From an uncultured Kiritimatiellota bacterium (GTDB taxonomy: Bacteria; Verrucomicrobiota; Kiritimatiellia; RFP12; UBA1067): a stretch of 33,626 nt of DNA. Location: assembly GCA_934675625.1 (NCBI GenBank), contig CAKURH010000036.1:1-33626 (forward strand). Direction: 5' to 3'. The first letter of the stretch is position 1. Every line of letters begins with the position of its first letter. The position numbers and the translations under genes are program-made. The notes below the pieces were generated by a model. It was not told the origin of the DNA and did no database searches. It saw only the letters and a program-made list of their open reading frames with translations. Of this stretch, positions 7,699-15,461 are shown piece by piece.

Positions 7699-9174
7699 AT
7701 GAACGTCGAAGTCATCGAGCCGCACGGACTCTGCGCGGGCGTGAACGCCGCGATTGCGAAGGCGCTGAAGCTCCGCAATGTCTACTGCCTGCACGAGCTC
7801 GTCCACAACGAGATCGTCATCGGCGACCTGAAGGCGCTCGGCTTTCGCTTCGTCGATCGCATCGAGGACGTGCCCGAAGGCGAGACGGTCGTCTTCTCGG
7901 CGCACGGCGTCTCGCCGCGCGTCCGCGAAATCGCCGCCGCGCGCCGCCTCACCGTCGTGGACGCGACGTGTCCCTTCGTCGCGAACGTCCACAAGGCCGC
8001 GCGCGCGTTCGCCCGTCGGGGGCTGCCCGTCATCATTCTCGGCGACCCCGGGCACGTCGAGTTCCAAGGGATCATCGGCGAGGTGCCGAACCCGCTCACG
8101 TTTGCGGAGGCGATGTCCGCCGCCGCGCCGATTCCTTCGGGCGCACGCGTCGGTGTCGTCGCCCAGACGACGATGAACGCCGACGAGGTCGCGCGGCAGG
8201 TGACCGAACTGCGCACGCGCTACGCCGTCGAGACGACGGCCGACGTCTGCCGCGCGACAAAGGAGCGGCAGGACGCCGTGCGCGCGTTCGCGGGCGACGC
8301 CGTGCTGGTGCTCGGCTCCCGCACGTCCGCCAACTCGAAGCGGCTCGCGGAGGTCGCGGCGGCGACGGGCAAGCGCGCGTTCTTCGCGGGCACGATGGAC
8401 GAGGTGCGCGCGCTGGATCTTTCCGGCGTGCGGACGCTGGGCGTGACGAGCGGCGCTTCGACGCCGGAGCGGTTTTTCGCGGATGTCGTGCGCTACCTGA
8501 AGAACGTGCCGCAGCACGTGGCGATCATCATGGACGGCAACGGGCGCTGGGCGACGCGACGCGGACAGAAGCGCGGCGAGGGCCACAAGGCCGGGGCGAA
8601 GACGCTCGGCGACGTCCTCAACTGGTGCGGCGCGCGCGGCATCCGCTATCTCACGGTCTATGCGTTCTCGACGGAGAACTGGAAGCGTCCGAAAGAGGAG
8701 GTGGACGGCCTCATGTCCCTCTTCGCGCGGATGCTGAAGGCGAAGGAATCGAGTTTCCTGAAGAACGAGGTTCGCTTCCGCATGGTCGGCCGGCGCGGCG
8801 ACCTGTCGCCGAAGCTCCTTGCCGTCATTGAGTCGCTGGAGAAGAAGACGGCGCAGTTCGCGCGGCAGTTCATCGTTGCGATCTCCTATGGCGGCCGCGC
8901 CGAGATCGTCGATGCGGCGAACGCCGCGATGAAGCGGGGCGAGCCGCTGACGGAGGAGACGTTCCGCAGCTTCCTCTATGCGCCGGATGTCCCCGACCCC
9001 GACCTCGTCATCCGCACGAGCGGCGAACTGCGCACGTCAAACTTCCTCCTCTGGGAGGCGGCGTACAGCGAATACTATTTCACGGACACGCTTTGGCCGG
9101 ACTTCTCGGAAGACGAGTTCGACCGGGCTCTCGCGTCCTACGCGGCGCGCCACCGCCGCAAGGGCGGGGTGTGA
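7699..9174 (+). CDS. ispH-uppS: Fused IspH reductase / undecaprenyl diphosphate synthase
   Basis: 491 residues combining two isoprenoid enzymes in one frame. Residues 1 to about 268 are IspH (HMBPP reductase, last MEP-pathway step, 4Fe-4S). The three cluster cysteines are C12 (PHGLCAGVN), C91 (DATCPFV) and C184 (ADVCRATKERQ). H36, H69 (FSAHG), H119/E121 (GHVE) and T157-T158 are present. In the diphosphate-binding motif SSN reads SAN (residues 210-212). Residues about 272-491 are UppS, the cis-prenyltransferase making the C55 carrier for cell-wall synthesis: D279 in IIMDGNGRWATRRG, then FSTENWKRP (323-331), YGGRAEI and RTSGELRTSNFLLWE. The joint (RYLKNVPQHVAII) has almost no linker and no internal stop. 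The ATG at 7699 lacks a clear Shine-Dalgarno. dxs, the first MEP gene, follows. Confidence 0.93.
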   Translation: MNVEVIEPHGLCAGVNAAIAKALKLRNVYCLHELVHNEIVIGDLKALGFRFVDRIEDVPEGETVVFSAHGVSPRVREIAAARRLTVVDATCPFVANVHKAARAFARRGLPVIILGDPGHVEFQGIIGEVPNPLTFAEAMSAAAPIPSGARVGVVAQTTMNADEVARQVTELRTRYAVETTADVCRATKERQDAVRAFAGDAVLVLGSRTSANSKRLAEVAAATGKRAFFAGTMDEVRALDLSGVRTLGVTSGASTPERFFADVVRYLKNVPQHVAIIMDGNGRWATRRGQKRGEGHKAGAKTLGDVLNWCGARGIRYLTVYAFSTENWKRPKEEVDGLMSLFARMLKAKESSFLKNEVRFRMVGRRGDLSPKLLAVIESLEKKTAQFARQFIVAISYGGRAEIVDAANAAMKRGEPLTEETFRSFLYAPDVPDPDLVIRTSGELRTSNFLLWEAAYSEYYFTDTLWPDFSEDEFDRALASYAARHRRKGGV

Positions 9175-9194
9175 CAGCTCTATGTCGCGTGTGC

Positions 9195-9200
9195 TATACT
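9195..9200 (+). promoter_or_regulatory. -10 element of dxs
   Basis: TATACT in CGTGTGCTATACTACGCGGCG. The 40-base leader contains a purine-rich ribosome-binding site (AGAAGGA) before the dxs ATG at 9241. Confidence 0.55.
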
Positions 9201-9240
9201 ACGCGGCGTTTGATTTCACCAGTAGAAGGAAAACTGCGTT

Positions 9241-11004
9241 ATGTTCGATCTCATGTCCATCAAGGGCCCCGCCGACGTGAAGGCCGTTCCGGCGGCGAAA
9301 GTCAACGACCTCTGCGACGCGATGCGCCAGGCGCTCATCGTCCGCGCCTCGAAGCATACGGGCCACGTCGGCCCCAACCTCGGCTTCGTCGAGGCGGCCG
9401 TCGCCCTGCACCGCGTGTTCGACTCGCCGACCGACAAGATTGTGTTCGACGTCTCGCACCAGTGCTATCCGCACAAGATGCTGACGGGGCGCATGCGGGC
9501 CTACGTGGACGAGTCGCACTACGATGACGTGTCGGGCTACACCGAGCCGTCCGAATCGCCGCACGATCCTTTCATCGTCGGGCACACGGCGACGAGCGTT
9601 TCGCTTGCGACGGGCCTCGCCAAGGCGCGCGACCTGCGCGGCGAGACGTTCAACGTGATCGCCGTCATCGGCGACGGGTCGCTCTCGGGCGGCGAGGCGT
9701 TCGAGGGCCTCAACAACGCGGCCGAGCAGGGCACGAACCTCATCGTCGTCTTCAATGACAACCAGATGTCCATCGCCGAGCCGCACGGCGGCTTCTACAA
9801 GTCCATCGACCGTCTGCGCGCGACGAACGGCGAAGACCCCTGCAACTTCTTCAAGGCGCTCGGCTTCGACTACGTGTACGTCGCGGACGGCAACGACGAG
9901 GCCGCCGTCGAGGCGGCGTTCCGCCAGGTGAAGGGCGCGCCGCGCCCGGTCGTCGTGCACCTCAACACGGAGAAGGGCCACGGCTGGCGGCCCGCCGTCG
10001 CGAACAAGGAGGCGTGGCACTGGGGCATGGCGCCGTTCGACCCCGTGACGGGCGCGCCGCTCAATCCGCCGCCCGCCGGGGACGGCTGGATTGGGAGCCG
10101 CTTCGCCGACCACCTGCTCGCGAAGATGGCCGCCGACCCGAAGGTCGTCGTCATCAACGCCGCCGTGCCCGCGATGCTCGGCTTCACGAAGGACAAGCGC
10201 GCGAAGGCCGGGAAGCAGTTCGTGGACGTCGGCATCTGCGAGGAGCACGCCGTCGCGTTCGCGAGCGCGATCGCCAAGGGCGGCGCGAAGCCTGTGTACA
10301 GCGTCGTCTCGACGTTCGTCCAGCGCGCCTACGACCAGTTGAGCCAGGATCTCGCGATCAACGACAATCCGGCGACGATTGTCGTCACGACGGGCGGCGT
10401 CGGCGCGATGAACGACGTCACGCACCTCTGCTGGTTCGACATTCCGCTCCTTGCGAACATCCCGAACCTCGTCTACCTCTGTCCGACGAGCGAAAAGGAA
10501 TATTTCGCCATGCTCGACTGGTCCATCGACCACACGCAGCACCCGGTCGCAATCCGCGAGCCTTCAAATGGCGTGCGGGCAAACGACGTCGAGGTCCTTT
10601 CGGACTATTCGGGGCCGATCCGCTATGACGTCACGCGGCGCGGACGGGACGTCGCGATTCTCGGCCTCGGCAACTTCTACAAGCTGGGCACGGAACTGGC
10701 GGACGCGCTCGCGGCGAAGGGCGTCGCGGCGACGCTCGTCAACCCGCGCGCCGCGTCGGAACTGGACGTGGCGACGCTGGACGGGCTGAAGGCCGACCAC
10801 CGCCTCGTCGTCACGCTGGAGGACGGCGTGATCGACGGCGGCTTCGGCGAGAAGGTCGCGCGCCACTTCGGCACGAGCGACATGAAGGTGCTCGTGCGCG
10901 GCGTGGCGAAGAAGTTCGCCGACCGCTACGACGTCGCGGAACTCCTCGCAGCGAACCGCCTCACCGTGCCGCAGCTCGTGGCCGACATCGAATCGCTGAG
11001 GTGA
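9241..11004 (+). CDS. dxs: 1-deoxy-D-xylulose-5-phosphate synthase
   Basis: Thiamine-diphosphate enzyme that condenses pyruvate and glyceraldehyde 3-phosphate, the entry step of the MEP isoprenoid pathway. 587 residues, slightly short for the family (about 620). N-terminal motifs are KHTGHVGPNLG, FDVSHQCYPHKMLTGR, GHTATSVSLATGLA and the ThDP/Mg motif GDGSLSGGEAFEGLNNAA..NDNQMSI. The middle domain has FVDVGICEEHAVAFASA (catalytic Glu of the transketolase fold), and the C-terminal domain DVAILGLG..LVNPRAA. Own promoter at 9195. The stop overlaps the GTG of the kinase gene (GTGA), so the two are translationally coupled. Confidence 0.93.
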   Translation: MFDLMSIKGPADVKAVPAAKVNDLCDAMRQALIVRASKHTGHVGPNLGFVEAAVALHRVFDSPTDKIVFDVSHQCYPHKMLTGRMRAYVDESHYDDVSGYTEPSESPHDPFIVGHTATSVSLATGLAKARDLRGETFNVIAVIGDGSLSGGEAFEGLNNAAEQGTNLIVVFNDNQMSIAEPHGGFYKSIDRLRATNGEDPCNFFKALGFDYVYVADGNDEAAVEAAFRQVKGAPRPVVVHLNTEKGHGWRPAVANKEAWHWGMAPFDPVTGAPLNPPPAGDGWIGSRFADHLLAKMAADPKVVVINAAVPAMLGFTKDKRAKAGKQFVDVGICEEHAVAFASAIAKGGAKPVYSVVSTFVQRAYDQLSQDLAINDNPATIVVTTGGVGAMNDVTHLCWFDIPLLANIPNLVYLCPTSEKEYFAMLDWSIDHTQHPVAIREPSNGVRANDVEVLSDYSGPIRYDVTRRGRDVAILGLGNFYKLGTELADALAAKGVAATLVNPRAASELDVATLDGLKADHRLVVTLEDGVIDGGFGEKVARHFGTSDMKVLVRGVAKKFADRYDVAELLAANRLTVPQLVADIESLR

Positions 11005-12482
11005 CGGTTGCGGACGTCCAGACGGTCGAGCGCTGGCTGACGGCGCGGCGATCGCATGATGTGTCGCCGGGGCGGCTGGCGCAAGGCGCGACGCTCGGAC
11101 GGTGGCGCGTGCAGGCCTACCTTGGCGCGGGGCTCTCGGCCGAAGTCTACCGCGTCACGCACGTGCGCACGGGGCAGGAGGGCGCGCTCAAGCTGTTGGT
11201 CGACGAGACGCGCGGCCTGAAAGAGCGGTTCGCGGCGGAGGCGGATGCGCTGCGCGTCCTTTCCCTGCGTGTGCTGCCGCGTTTCCTCGGTGCGGGCGAA
11301 TATGAGGGGCGTCCGTTCTACGTGATGGAGTATCTCCAGCCGTTGCCCGATCCACTACCGCGTGGCGAAGTCCCCGGTTTCATGGTGCGCGTCGCCCAGG
11401 CGGTTCAGGCGCTGCATGACGCGGGGTACATTCACCGCGACCTCAAGCCGGGCAACATCCTGCGGCGCGCGAATGGGGAGCCGGTTCTCATCGACCTCGG
11501 CCTCATCAAGCGGCGCGGCTTGGGCGTGACGGATCCGATTGTCCGCCACGGACGCGGCGTGTCGCTGATTGACGGCAAGCCCGTGGGCGTCGGAACGCTT
11601 GACTACGCCGCGCCCGAACAGCTCCTCAAGGGCGAGGCGTCGGTGCAGAGCGATGTCTTCGCGCTTGGCAAGATCCTGCGCAGCCTGTACGAGGGGCGTC
11701 CGCCGCACAGCGTTCAGCCGGTGATTCGGCGGGCGACGCGCGAACTGCCGAGCGACCGGTTCGCGTCCGCCGCCGACTTCGCCGTCGCGCTGCGACATCG
11801 CAATCGTGCGTGGGTCATCGGTGCGATTCTCTTCTTCGCCTTGCTGTGTCTGCTGGGCGCAGGGCTCTTTCCGCTTCTGCGGCGGTCGCCTGGGACGGCG
11901 GCTGTTGGGACAGCGCCGCAGACGTCGCCACCCCGTGTGCGCGCGACCGAGCCGCGTCCGAACGAGTCCGAGGCGGCGTATCTCGCCCGGATGCTGCCGC
12001 GCGCAAGGGCGGGCGAAGTCGCGGCGCAGGTCGCCGTGGCGGAGGCGTATTTCTACGGACGCGGCACGGCGACAAACCGCACGGCGGCGGCGCGCTGGTA
12101 CCGCACGGCGGCCGAGGCCGGAGCCGCCGACGCGCAGGCTTCGCTGGGCCTGTGCGCGTTTCGCGGCTACGGATGCGAGAAGAACAACGCGGAGGCCGTC
12201 CGCTGGTGGACGAAGGCCGCGCGCCAGGGACATCTCGGCGCGATGAACGACCTAGCCTTCTGCTACATGCACGGCTTCGGTGTCGCGAAGGATGCGGCGG
12301 AGGGCTTTCGGTGGGCGATGCGCGCGGCCGAGCGCGGACACGCCCCGTCGCAGACGCTCGTCGGCGAATGCTACCTTGAAGGGCGCGGCGTCGAGGCGGA
12401 TGTCGAACGCGGCGAGACGTGGCTGTATCGTGCGGCACGGCAGGGGAATGCGCGCGCGCAGATGCTGCTCAGGGCGTGGTGA
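11001..12482 (+). CDS. Ser/Thr protein kinase with TM and Sel1 repeats
   Basis: 493 residues from a GTG that overlaps the dxs stop (GTGA). Hanks-type kinase domain about 33-265: glycine loop LGAGLSAEVY (41-50), ATP lysine in GALKLL (K64), catalytic loop IHRDLKPGNIL (D147, N152), metal-binding DLG at 165-167 in place of DFG, and APEQ at 204-207. One transmembrane helix (about 270-293, WVIGAILFFALLCLLGAGLF) leads to an extracytoplasmic part with about four Sel1-like repeats (AEAYFYGRGT, LGLCAFRGYG, LAFCYMHGFGVAKD, VGECYLEGRGVEAD). The Sel1 part probably senses or binds a partner outside the membrane. The gene is tail-to-tail, overlapping by 14 bases, with an ECF sigma factor, which may be its target. 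Confidence 0.9.
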   Translation: MTVADVQTVERWLTARRSHDVSPGRLAQGATLGRWRVQAYLGAGLSAEVYRVTHVRTGQEGALKLLVDETRGLKERFAAEADALRVLSLRVLPRFLGAGEYEGRPFYVMEYLQPLPDPLPRGEVPGFMVRVAQAVQALHDAGYIHRDLKPGNILRRANGEPVLIDLGLIKRRGLGVTDPIVRHGRGVSLIDGKPVGVGTLDYAAPEQLLKGEASVQSDVFALGKILRSLYEGRPPHSVQPVIRRATRELPSDRFASAADFAVALRHRNRAWVIGAILFFALLCLLGAGLFPLLRRSPGTAAVGTAPQTSPPRVRATEPRPNESEAAYLARMLPRARAGEVAAQVAVAEAYFYGRGTATNRTAAARWYRTAAEAGAADAQASLGLCAFRGYGCEKNNAEAVRWWTKAARQGHLGAMNDLAFCYMHGFGVAKDAAEGFRWAMRAAERGHAPSQTLVGECYLEGRGVEADVERGETWLYRAARQGNARAQMLLRAW

Positions 12483-13107
12483 CGTCTGCCGTCATCGCGT
12501 GAATCCGTTCGGTCAGCCGCACGAGCAGGCGGTGCTTGATCGTGTCGACGTTGGCGCGCGAGAGGCCGAAGCGGGCGGCGACGTCTTCGGGCCTTTCGTG
12601 CAGAAGCGCGACATGGCGGAAGACCTCGCGCTTCGTCGGGGGGATGCACGTGTCCGCCAACAACTGCTCGACCGCCGCCTCAAAGACAGCGTTTTCCCAG
12701 GCTGCCTCGTCCGACGGAGGCTCTGGCGCGCGCATCACCGTCGCGGTCGAGGCGTCTGTTTTCATCAGGAGCCCAGTTCCCTGTTCTGCGCGGAGGCCGG
12801 CGCGCAGGGTGGAGAGCCGCGCGCCCTTGCGCTGGAGGTCGGCGGCCTTGTGCGAAAGGATGCCGAGGAGATAGTTGCGGAAGTGGCCGTTCGCGTCTGG
12901 CGTGTAGCGGTAGTTCGGCAGGGCCTTCATGAGCGCGATGAGTGTTTCCTGCAGGGCGTCGTCCGCCTCGACGGTCGGGTAATGGGCGCGGAGAAAGCAA
13001 CGCATCGGCCGCTCGTATTTCTGGAAGAACTCCGTCCAGCGGACGCTGTCCGCGTGACTGGAGATTGTCGCGAGCAGGGAAATCGAAGTCGTCGGTGCGT
13101 TTGCCAT
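12469..13107 (-). CDS. ECF RNA polymerase sigma factor
   Basis: 212 residues from the ATG at 13107. The frame is open far upstream to 13680, but the upstream part lies over the histidine kinase and past the promoter. Region 2 covers about 20-85: FFQKYERPMRCFLRAHYPTV, DDALQETLIALMKALP, FRNYLLGILSHKAADLQRK. A variable linker with Thr/Ala-rich sequence follows, then region 4 at about 150-205: REVFRHVALLHERPEDVAAR, FGLSRANVDTIKHRLLVRL. No anti-sigma factor is adjacent; the convergent Ser/Thr kinase suggests control by phosphorylation, as proposed for kinase-linked ECF groups (inference). The -10 lies 6 bases before the ATG, so the mRNA should be leaderless. Confidence 0.88.
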   Translation of the reverse strand: MANAPTTSISLLATISSHADSVRWTEFFQKYERPMRCFLRAHYPTVEADDALQETLIALMKALPNYRYTPDANGHFRNYLLGILSHKAADLQRKGARLSTLRAGLRAEQGTGLLMKTDASTATVMRAPEPPSDEAAWENAVFEAAVEQLLADTCIPPTKREVFRHVALLHERPEDVAARFGLSRANVDTIKHRLLVRLTERIHAMTADVTTP

Positions 13108-13113
13108 GTGCGC

Positions 13114-13119
13114 ATTATA
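13114..13119 (-). promoter_or_regulatory. -10 element of the ECF sigma gene
   Basis: TATAAT on the minus strand (CTGCTATAATGCGCAC-ATG), 6 bases before the start codon. It lies back to back, 36 bases away, with the promoter of the divergent histidine kinase. Confidence 0.65.
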
Positions 13120-13155
13120 GCAGATTTTCTCCGCTTTTTGCGGGGCTGTTTTTGG

Positions 13156-13161
13156 TATAAT
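13156..13161 (+). promoter_or_regulatory. -10 element of histidine kinase gene
   Basis: TATAAT in TTTTTGGTATAATGTGTGCC; it overlaps the ATG at 13160, which rules that codon out as the usual start and points to the GTG at 13169, 7 bases downstream. Confidence 0.65.
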
Positions 13162-13168
13162 GTGTGCC

Positions 13169-14566
13169 GTGAAGACGAGAACCCGTTTCGCGCTTGCCGC
13201 GCTGCTGCTCCCGTGGGTCGCACAGGCCGAACGGGAGATGTCGATTCGTGAATTTTCGGATGAGATCCGGGCGCGCGTCGTCGAGCGGGTCGCCGAGGCG
13301 CTGGGGCTTCCGCAGGCGGCCACCGCCGAGATCACGGGCGTCGTGACGTTCGTCGGCGAGGACTGCCTTTTCCTGCAACGCGACGACGACGGCCTGAAGA
13401 TCGAGACGGACGGGGCGGACGCGGGGCTGCGCGCGGGCGACGTCGCGACCGTCTCCGGCGTGCCGTCCCTGGAGGGCGGACGCATCGTCTTGCGGGCGAA
13501 GGCGGTTGAGAAGGACGGCGCGGAGCCGCTGCCGCCGCCGCGCGCCGTCACGGCGGACGACCTCGTGGCCTCCGGGCGCGACGGGAAGGGCGTCAACTGG
13601 CTGCGCGTTTCGCTGGAAGGGCGCGCCCTCGGACTGACCGAGCACGGCTTCGCCCTCGACATCTCCGGCGTTCCCGTCAACGTGATGTGCGCGGACGTCC
13701 CCGACTTCCTGTCCGACGCGGCGCATACGCACCCGAAGCTCCGCGTGACCGGCGTCGTCGAGCAGATGCTCGACCCGTCCGTCTTCCTCGGACGCGAAGG
13801 CTACGTGATGGGCGTGAAGCTCAACGCGACGCCTGCGGACGTCACGCTCGTGCCGGACCTGGCCTACTACGCGGCGCGGCGGACGCGGCGCTTCGTCTTC
13901 GGCGCGGTGGCCGTCTCCGTGGCGTTGGCGGCGCTGCTCTGCATCCTCGCGGCTCTCGCGATTCGCCAGCAGAAGCGGCTGTTCCGCTCGCGGACGCTGA
14001 TGGCCGAGCGCAAGCGCATGGCGGATGACCTCCACGACACGATTGAGCAGCATCTCGTCGGCGCGGGCATGCTCGTGAAGCTCGGTCGCCTCAAGGCGGC
14101 CGAAGACGTGCTTGTGCGGGCGAAGCGCGAGATCCGCGACATCGTCTGGGGGCTCAAGAATGATGACATGATGCGGCTCTCGCCGGCGGACATGCTGCGG
14201 CAGCTCTCGCACGCCGAGAACACGAAGGGGCTCTGCCGCGTCGACACGCGCCTCGCGGGGCTGCCGGCGAAGATGGACGCGGCACAGATGCGCGACCTCT
14301 CGCTTGTCGTGCGGGAGGCGATCGGCAACGCGATCAAGCACGGCGGCGCGAAGAAGGTCGCGCTGACGGCGGATCCGCAGGGGACGGGCGGCTGGCTGCT
14401 GCGCGTCGCGAACGACGGCGTGCCGTTCGACCCCGCAACGGCGCCGGGCGCGGCGGAGGGCCACTTCGGGCTGGAGGGCATGCGCCAGCGGGCCCGCCGC
14501 CTCGGCGCGTCGCTGTCCTTCTCGCGCCGCGACGGCTGGACGGTTCTCGCGCTGGAAAAGGCGTAG
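13169..14566 (+). CDS. NarL-type sensor histidine kinase (HisKA_3)
   Basis: 465 residues from the GTG at 13169. N-terminal signal peptide (KTRTRFALAALLLPWVAQA), a periplasmic region of about 210 residues with OB-fold-like strand pattern (AEITGVVTFVGEDCLFLQ..GDVATVSG, LRVTGVVEQ), and one TM helix at about 241-264. The HisKA_3 dimerisation helix follows with phospho-acceptor H289 (AERKRMADDLHDTIEQHLVG). The HATPase has EAIGNAIKHGG, RVANDGVPFD and HFGLEGMRQRA. Kinases of this class partner with LuxR-type response regulators, but none is adjacent; the bases downstream hold no gene. It diverges from the ECF sigma gene. Upstream in-frame ATG at 13160 is judged part of the promoter. Confidence 0.87.
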   Translation: MKTRTRFALAALLLPWVAQAEREMSIREFSDEIRARVVERVAEALGLPQAATAEITGVVTFVGEDCLFLQRDDDGLKIETDGADAGLRAGDVATVSGVPSLEGGRIVLRAKAVEKDGAEPLPPPRAVTADDLVASGRDGKGVNWLRVSLEGRALGLTEHGFALDISGVPVNVMCADVPDFLSDAAHTHPKLRVTGVVEQMLDPSVFLGREGYVMGVKLNATPADVTLVPDLAYYAARRTRRFVFGAVAVSVALAALLCILAALAIRQQKRLFRSRTLMAERKRMADDLHDTIEQHLVGAGMLVKLGRLKAAEDVLVRAKREIRDIVWGLKNDDMMRLSPADMLRQLSHAENTKGLCRVDTRLAGLPAKMDAAQMRDLSLVVREAIGNAIKHGGAKKVALTADPQGTGGWLLRVANDGVPFDPATAPGAAEGHFGLEGMRQRARRLGASLSFSRRDGWTVLALEKA

Positions 14567-14567
14567 A

Positions 14568-14866
14568 GCCAGTAATGGCTTAGTAATACCGACATTCTAC
14601 GCGACAGTCGGACGCATCTTTGGCCCGTCGGCCCGACAGCTCGCGCGAACCGTCGCTCCGGGAGTCGCACCTGTCGCCACACGTCAGTCAATCGAACGTG
14701 ACAAGACATTCCCCTCGGCTGAATGCGTCTCATCAAGCGAGACCATCGAGGCGACAGGCGATCCCTTCGCTCCTCTCGCGCGACTGTCGGCTCCTCCGGG
14801 CCAAGGGCGGCATGCGCCGCTGCTTCGCGAGAATCTGCGGTTATCAGATGGTGGCAGAAGGAGGGA
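14568..14866. ncRNA. Candidate structured RNA domain 1 (long imperfect hairpin)
   Basis: No credible gene lies here. Left arm 14588-14677 and right arm 14751-14841 are almost equal in length (90 and 91 bases) and pair along their whole length. Starting at the base: ACCG/CGGT, ATTCT/AGAAT, CGCG/CGCG, CAG-t-CGG/CCGCTG, CGCAT/ATGCG, TTGGCCCG/CGGGCCAA, CCGACAG/CTGTCGG, TCGCGCG/CGCGCGA, CTGTCGC/GCGACAG. The apex (14678-14750) carries two small hairpins, CACGT/ACGTG (14680-14700) and GTCTC/GAGAC (14727-14743). The pattern of short perfect stems broken by small bulges is that of a folded RNA; a decayed inverted repeat is the alternative. Strand is undecided. Two near-pairs (G14664-T14762, T14619-G14805) would be G-U pairs if the plus strand is transcribed. 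Confidence 0.45.
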
Positions 14867-15160
14867 AGAGACATAATCATGGTTCCGTGGACGAGGGTCG
14901 ACAGGCCGCACAGAACAGGGAAGGCGTTGCGTGAGGAGCGGGCGGGGCGGCCGAGCGCCGAGCGGAGAGAGGCGGGCGGACGCGGTTCGGCGCACGCGCT
15001 GCGAAGGACGCGCGGGGCGAGGAGCCGGCTCCGCGGCGACGAGGCCCCGCACGGGGATTCGCGGATGCGGGCGGCGGGAGCGGACGCCCGGCGAACGGCA
15101 GCGAGGCCGAGGACGGCCCGCAAGCGCGAAGGCGCGACGCGACGAACTCGACCAGGAATC

Positions 15161-15334
15161 GCCAACGCGGCGCGCTTCGGGGCCGCAGCGGGGCGGACCG
15201 CCTGCCGGACGAGGCGAGTTGGGCAGGACTGCGGCCTGCGGCTGACCTCGCGGTCGCCGCACGACCGTCAGGACGCCCAAGTCGCCCGCCCGGAGGCGGG
15301 AGCACCGTTGCCCCGAAGCGCGCCGCACGTCGGC
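15161..15334. ncRNA. Candidate structured RNA domain 2 (nested multi-stem fold)
   Basis: A perfect 17-bp inverted repeat, GCGGCGCGCTTCGGGGC at 15167-15183 against 15310-15326, is extended outward by GCCaAC/GTcGGC. It encloses a second stem, 15213-15224 with 15275-15286 (11 of 12 pairs), which encloses CTGAC/GTCAG (15242-15246 with 15267-15271) and the hairpin GGTCG-CCGCA-CGACC (15252-15266). A side hairpin CCGCC-CGGA-GGCGG sits at 15286-15299. Such ordered nesting suggests a folded RNA, possibly part of the same transcript as domain 1. The bases between the domains (14871-15160) are very GC-rich and also hold short hairpins, e.g. GGAGCCGGCTCC, CCCCGCACGGGG and GGCCGAGGACGGCC, which alone would mean little. 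Confidence 0.42.
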
Positions 15335-15444
15335 AAGCGAAAGGATGAATGAATCGATAATGCTGACGATTGTCGCGGAGGGAGCGGAATCTTGCAAACG
15401 GCGAGTCCATGACAAGTGCAGAACTGCAGCGGAGGACTTTTTGA

Positions 15445-15450
15445 TATAAT
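15445..15450 (+). promoter_or_regulatory. -10 element of the methyltransferase gene
   Basis: TATAAT in ACTTTTTGATATAATCTCC; the ATG follows 11 bases later without a Shine-Dalgarno. Confidence 0.65.
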
Positions 15451-15461
15451 CTCCGCCACGT

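Noticed and set aside
9201..9240. Thiamine riboswitch before dxs
   Set aside because: The leader is only about 40 bases, too short for a TPP riboswitch, and the conserved CTGAGA motif is absent.
13160..13168. ATG at 13160 as start of the histidine kinase
   Set aside because: It overlaps the last two bases of the TATAAT box; the GTG at 13169 directly before the signal peptide fits better.
14723..15352. 209-codon + frame and 177-243-codon minus frames in the gene-free region
   Set aside because: Composition of non-coding GC-rich DNA on all frames, no start signals and no recognisable family; inverted-repeat structure explains the region better.
14567..15461. RNase P RNA, tmRNA or SRP RNA
   Set aside because: The conserved strings (GAGGAAAGTCC of RNase P, the tRNA-like end of tmRNA, the GGTCAGG-GGAAG core of SRP) were looked for on both strands and not found.
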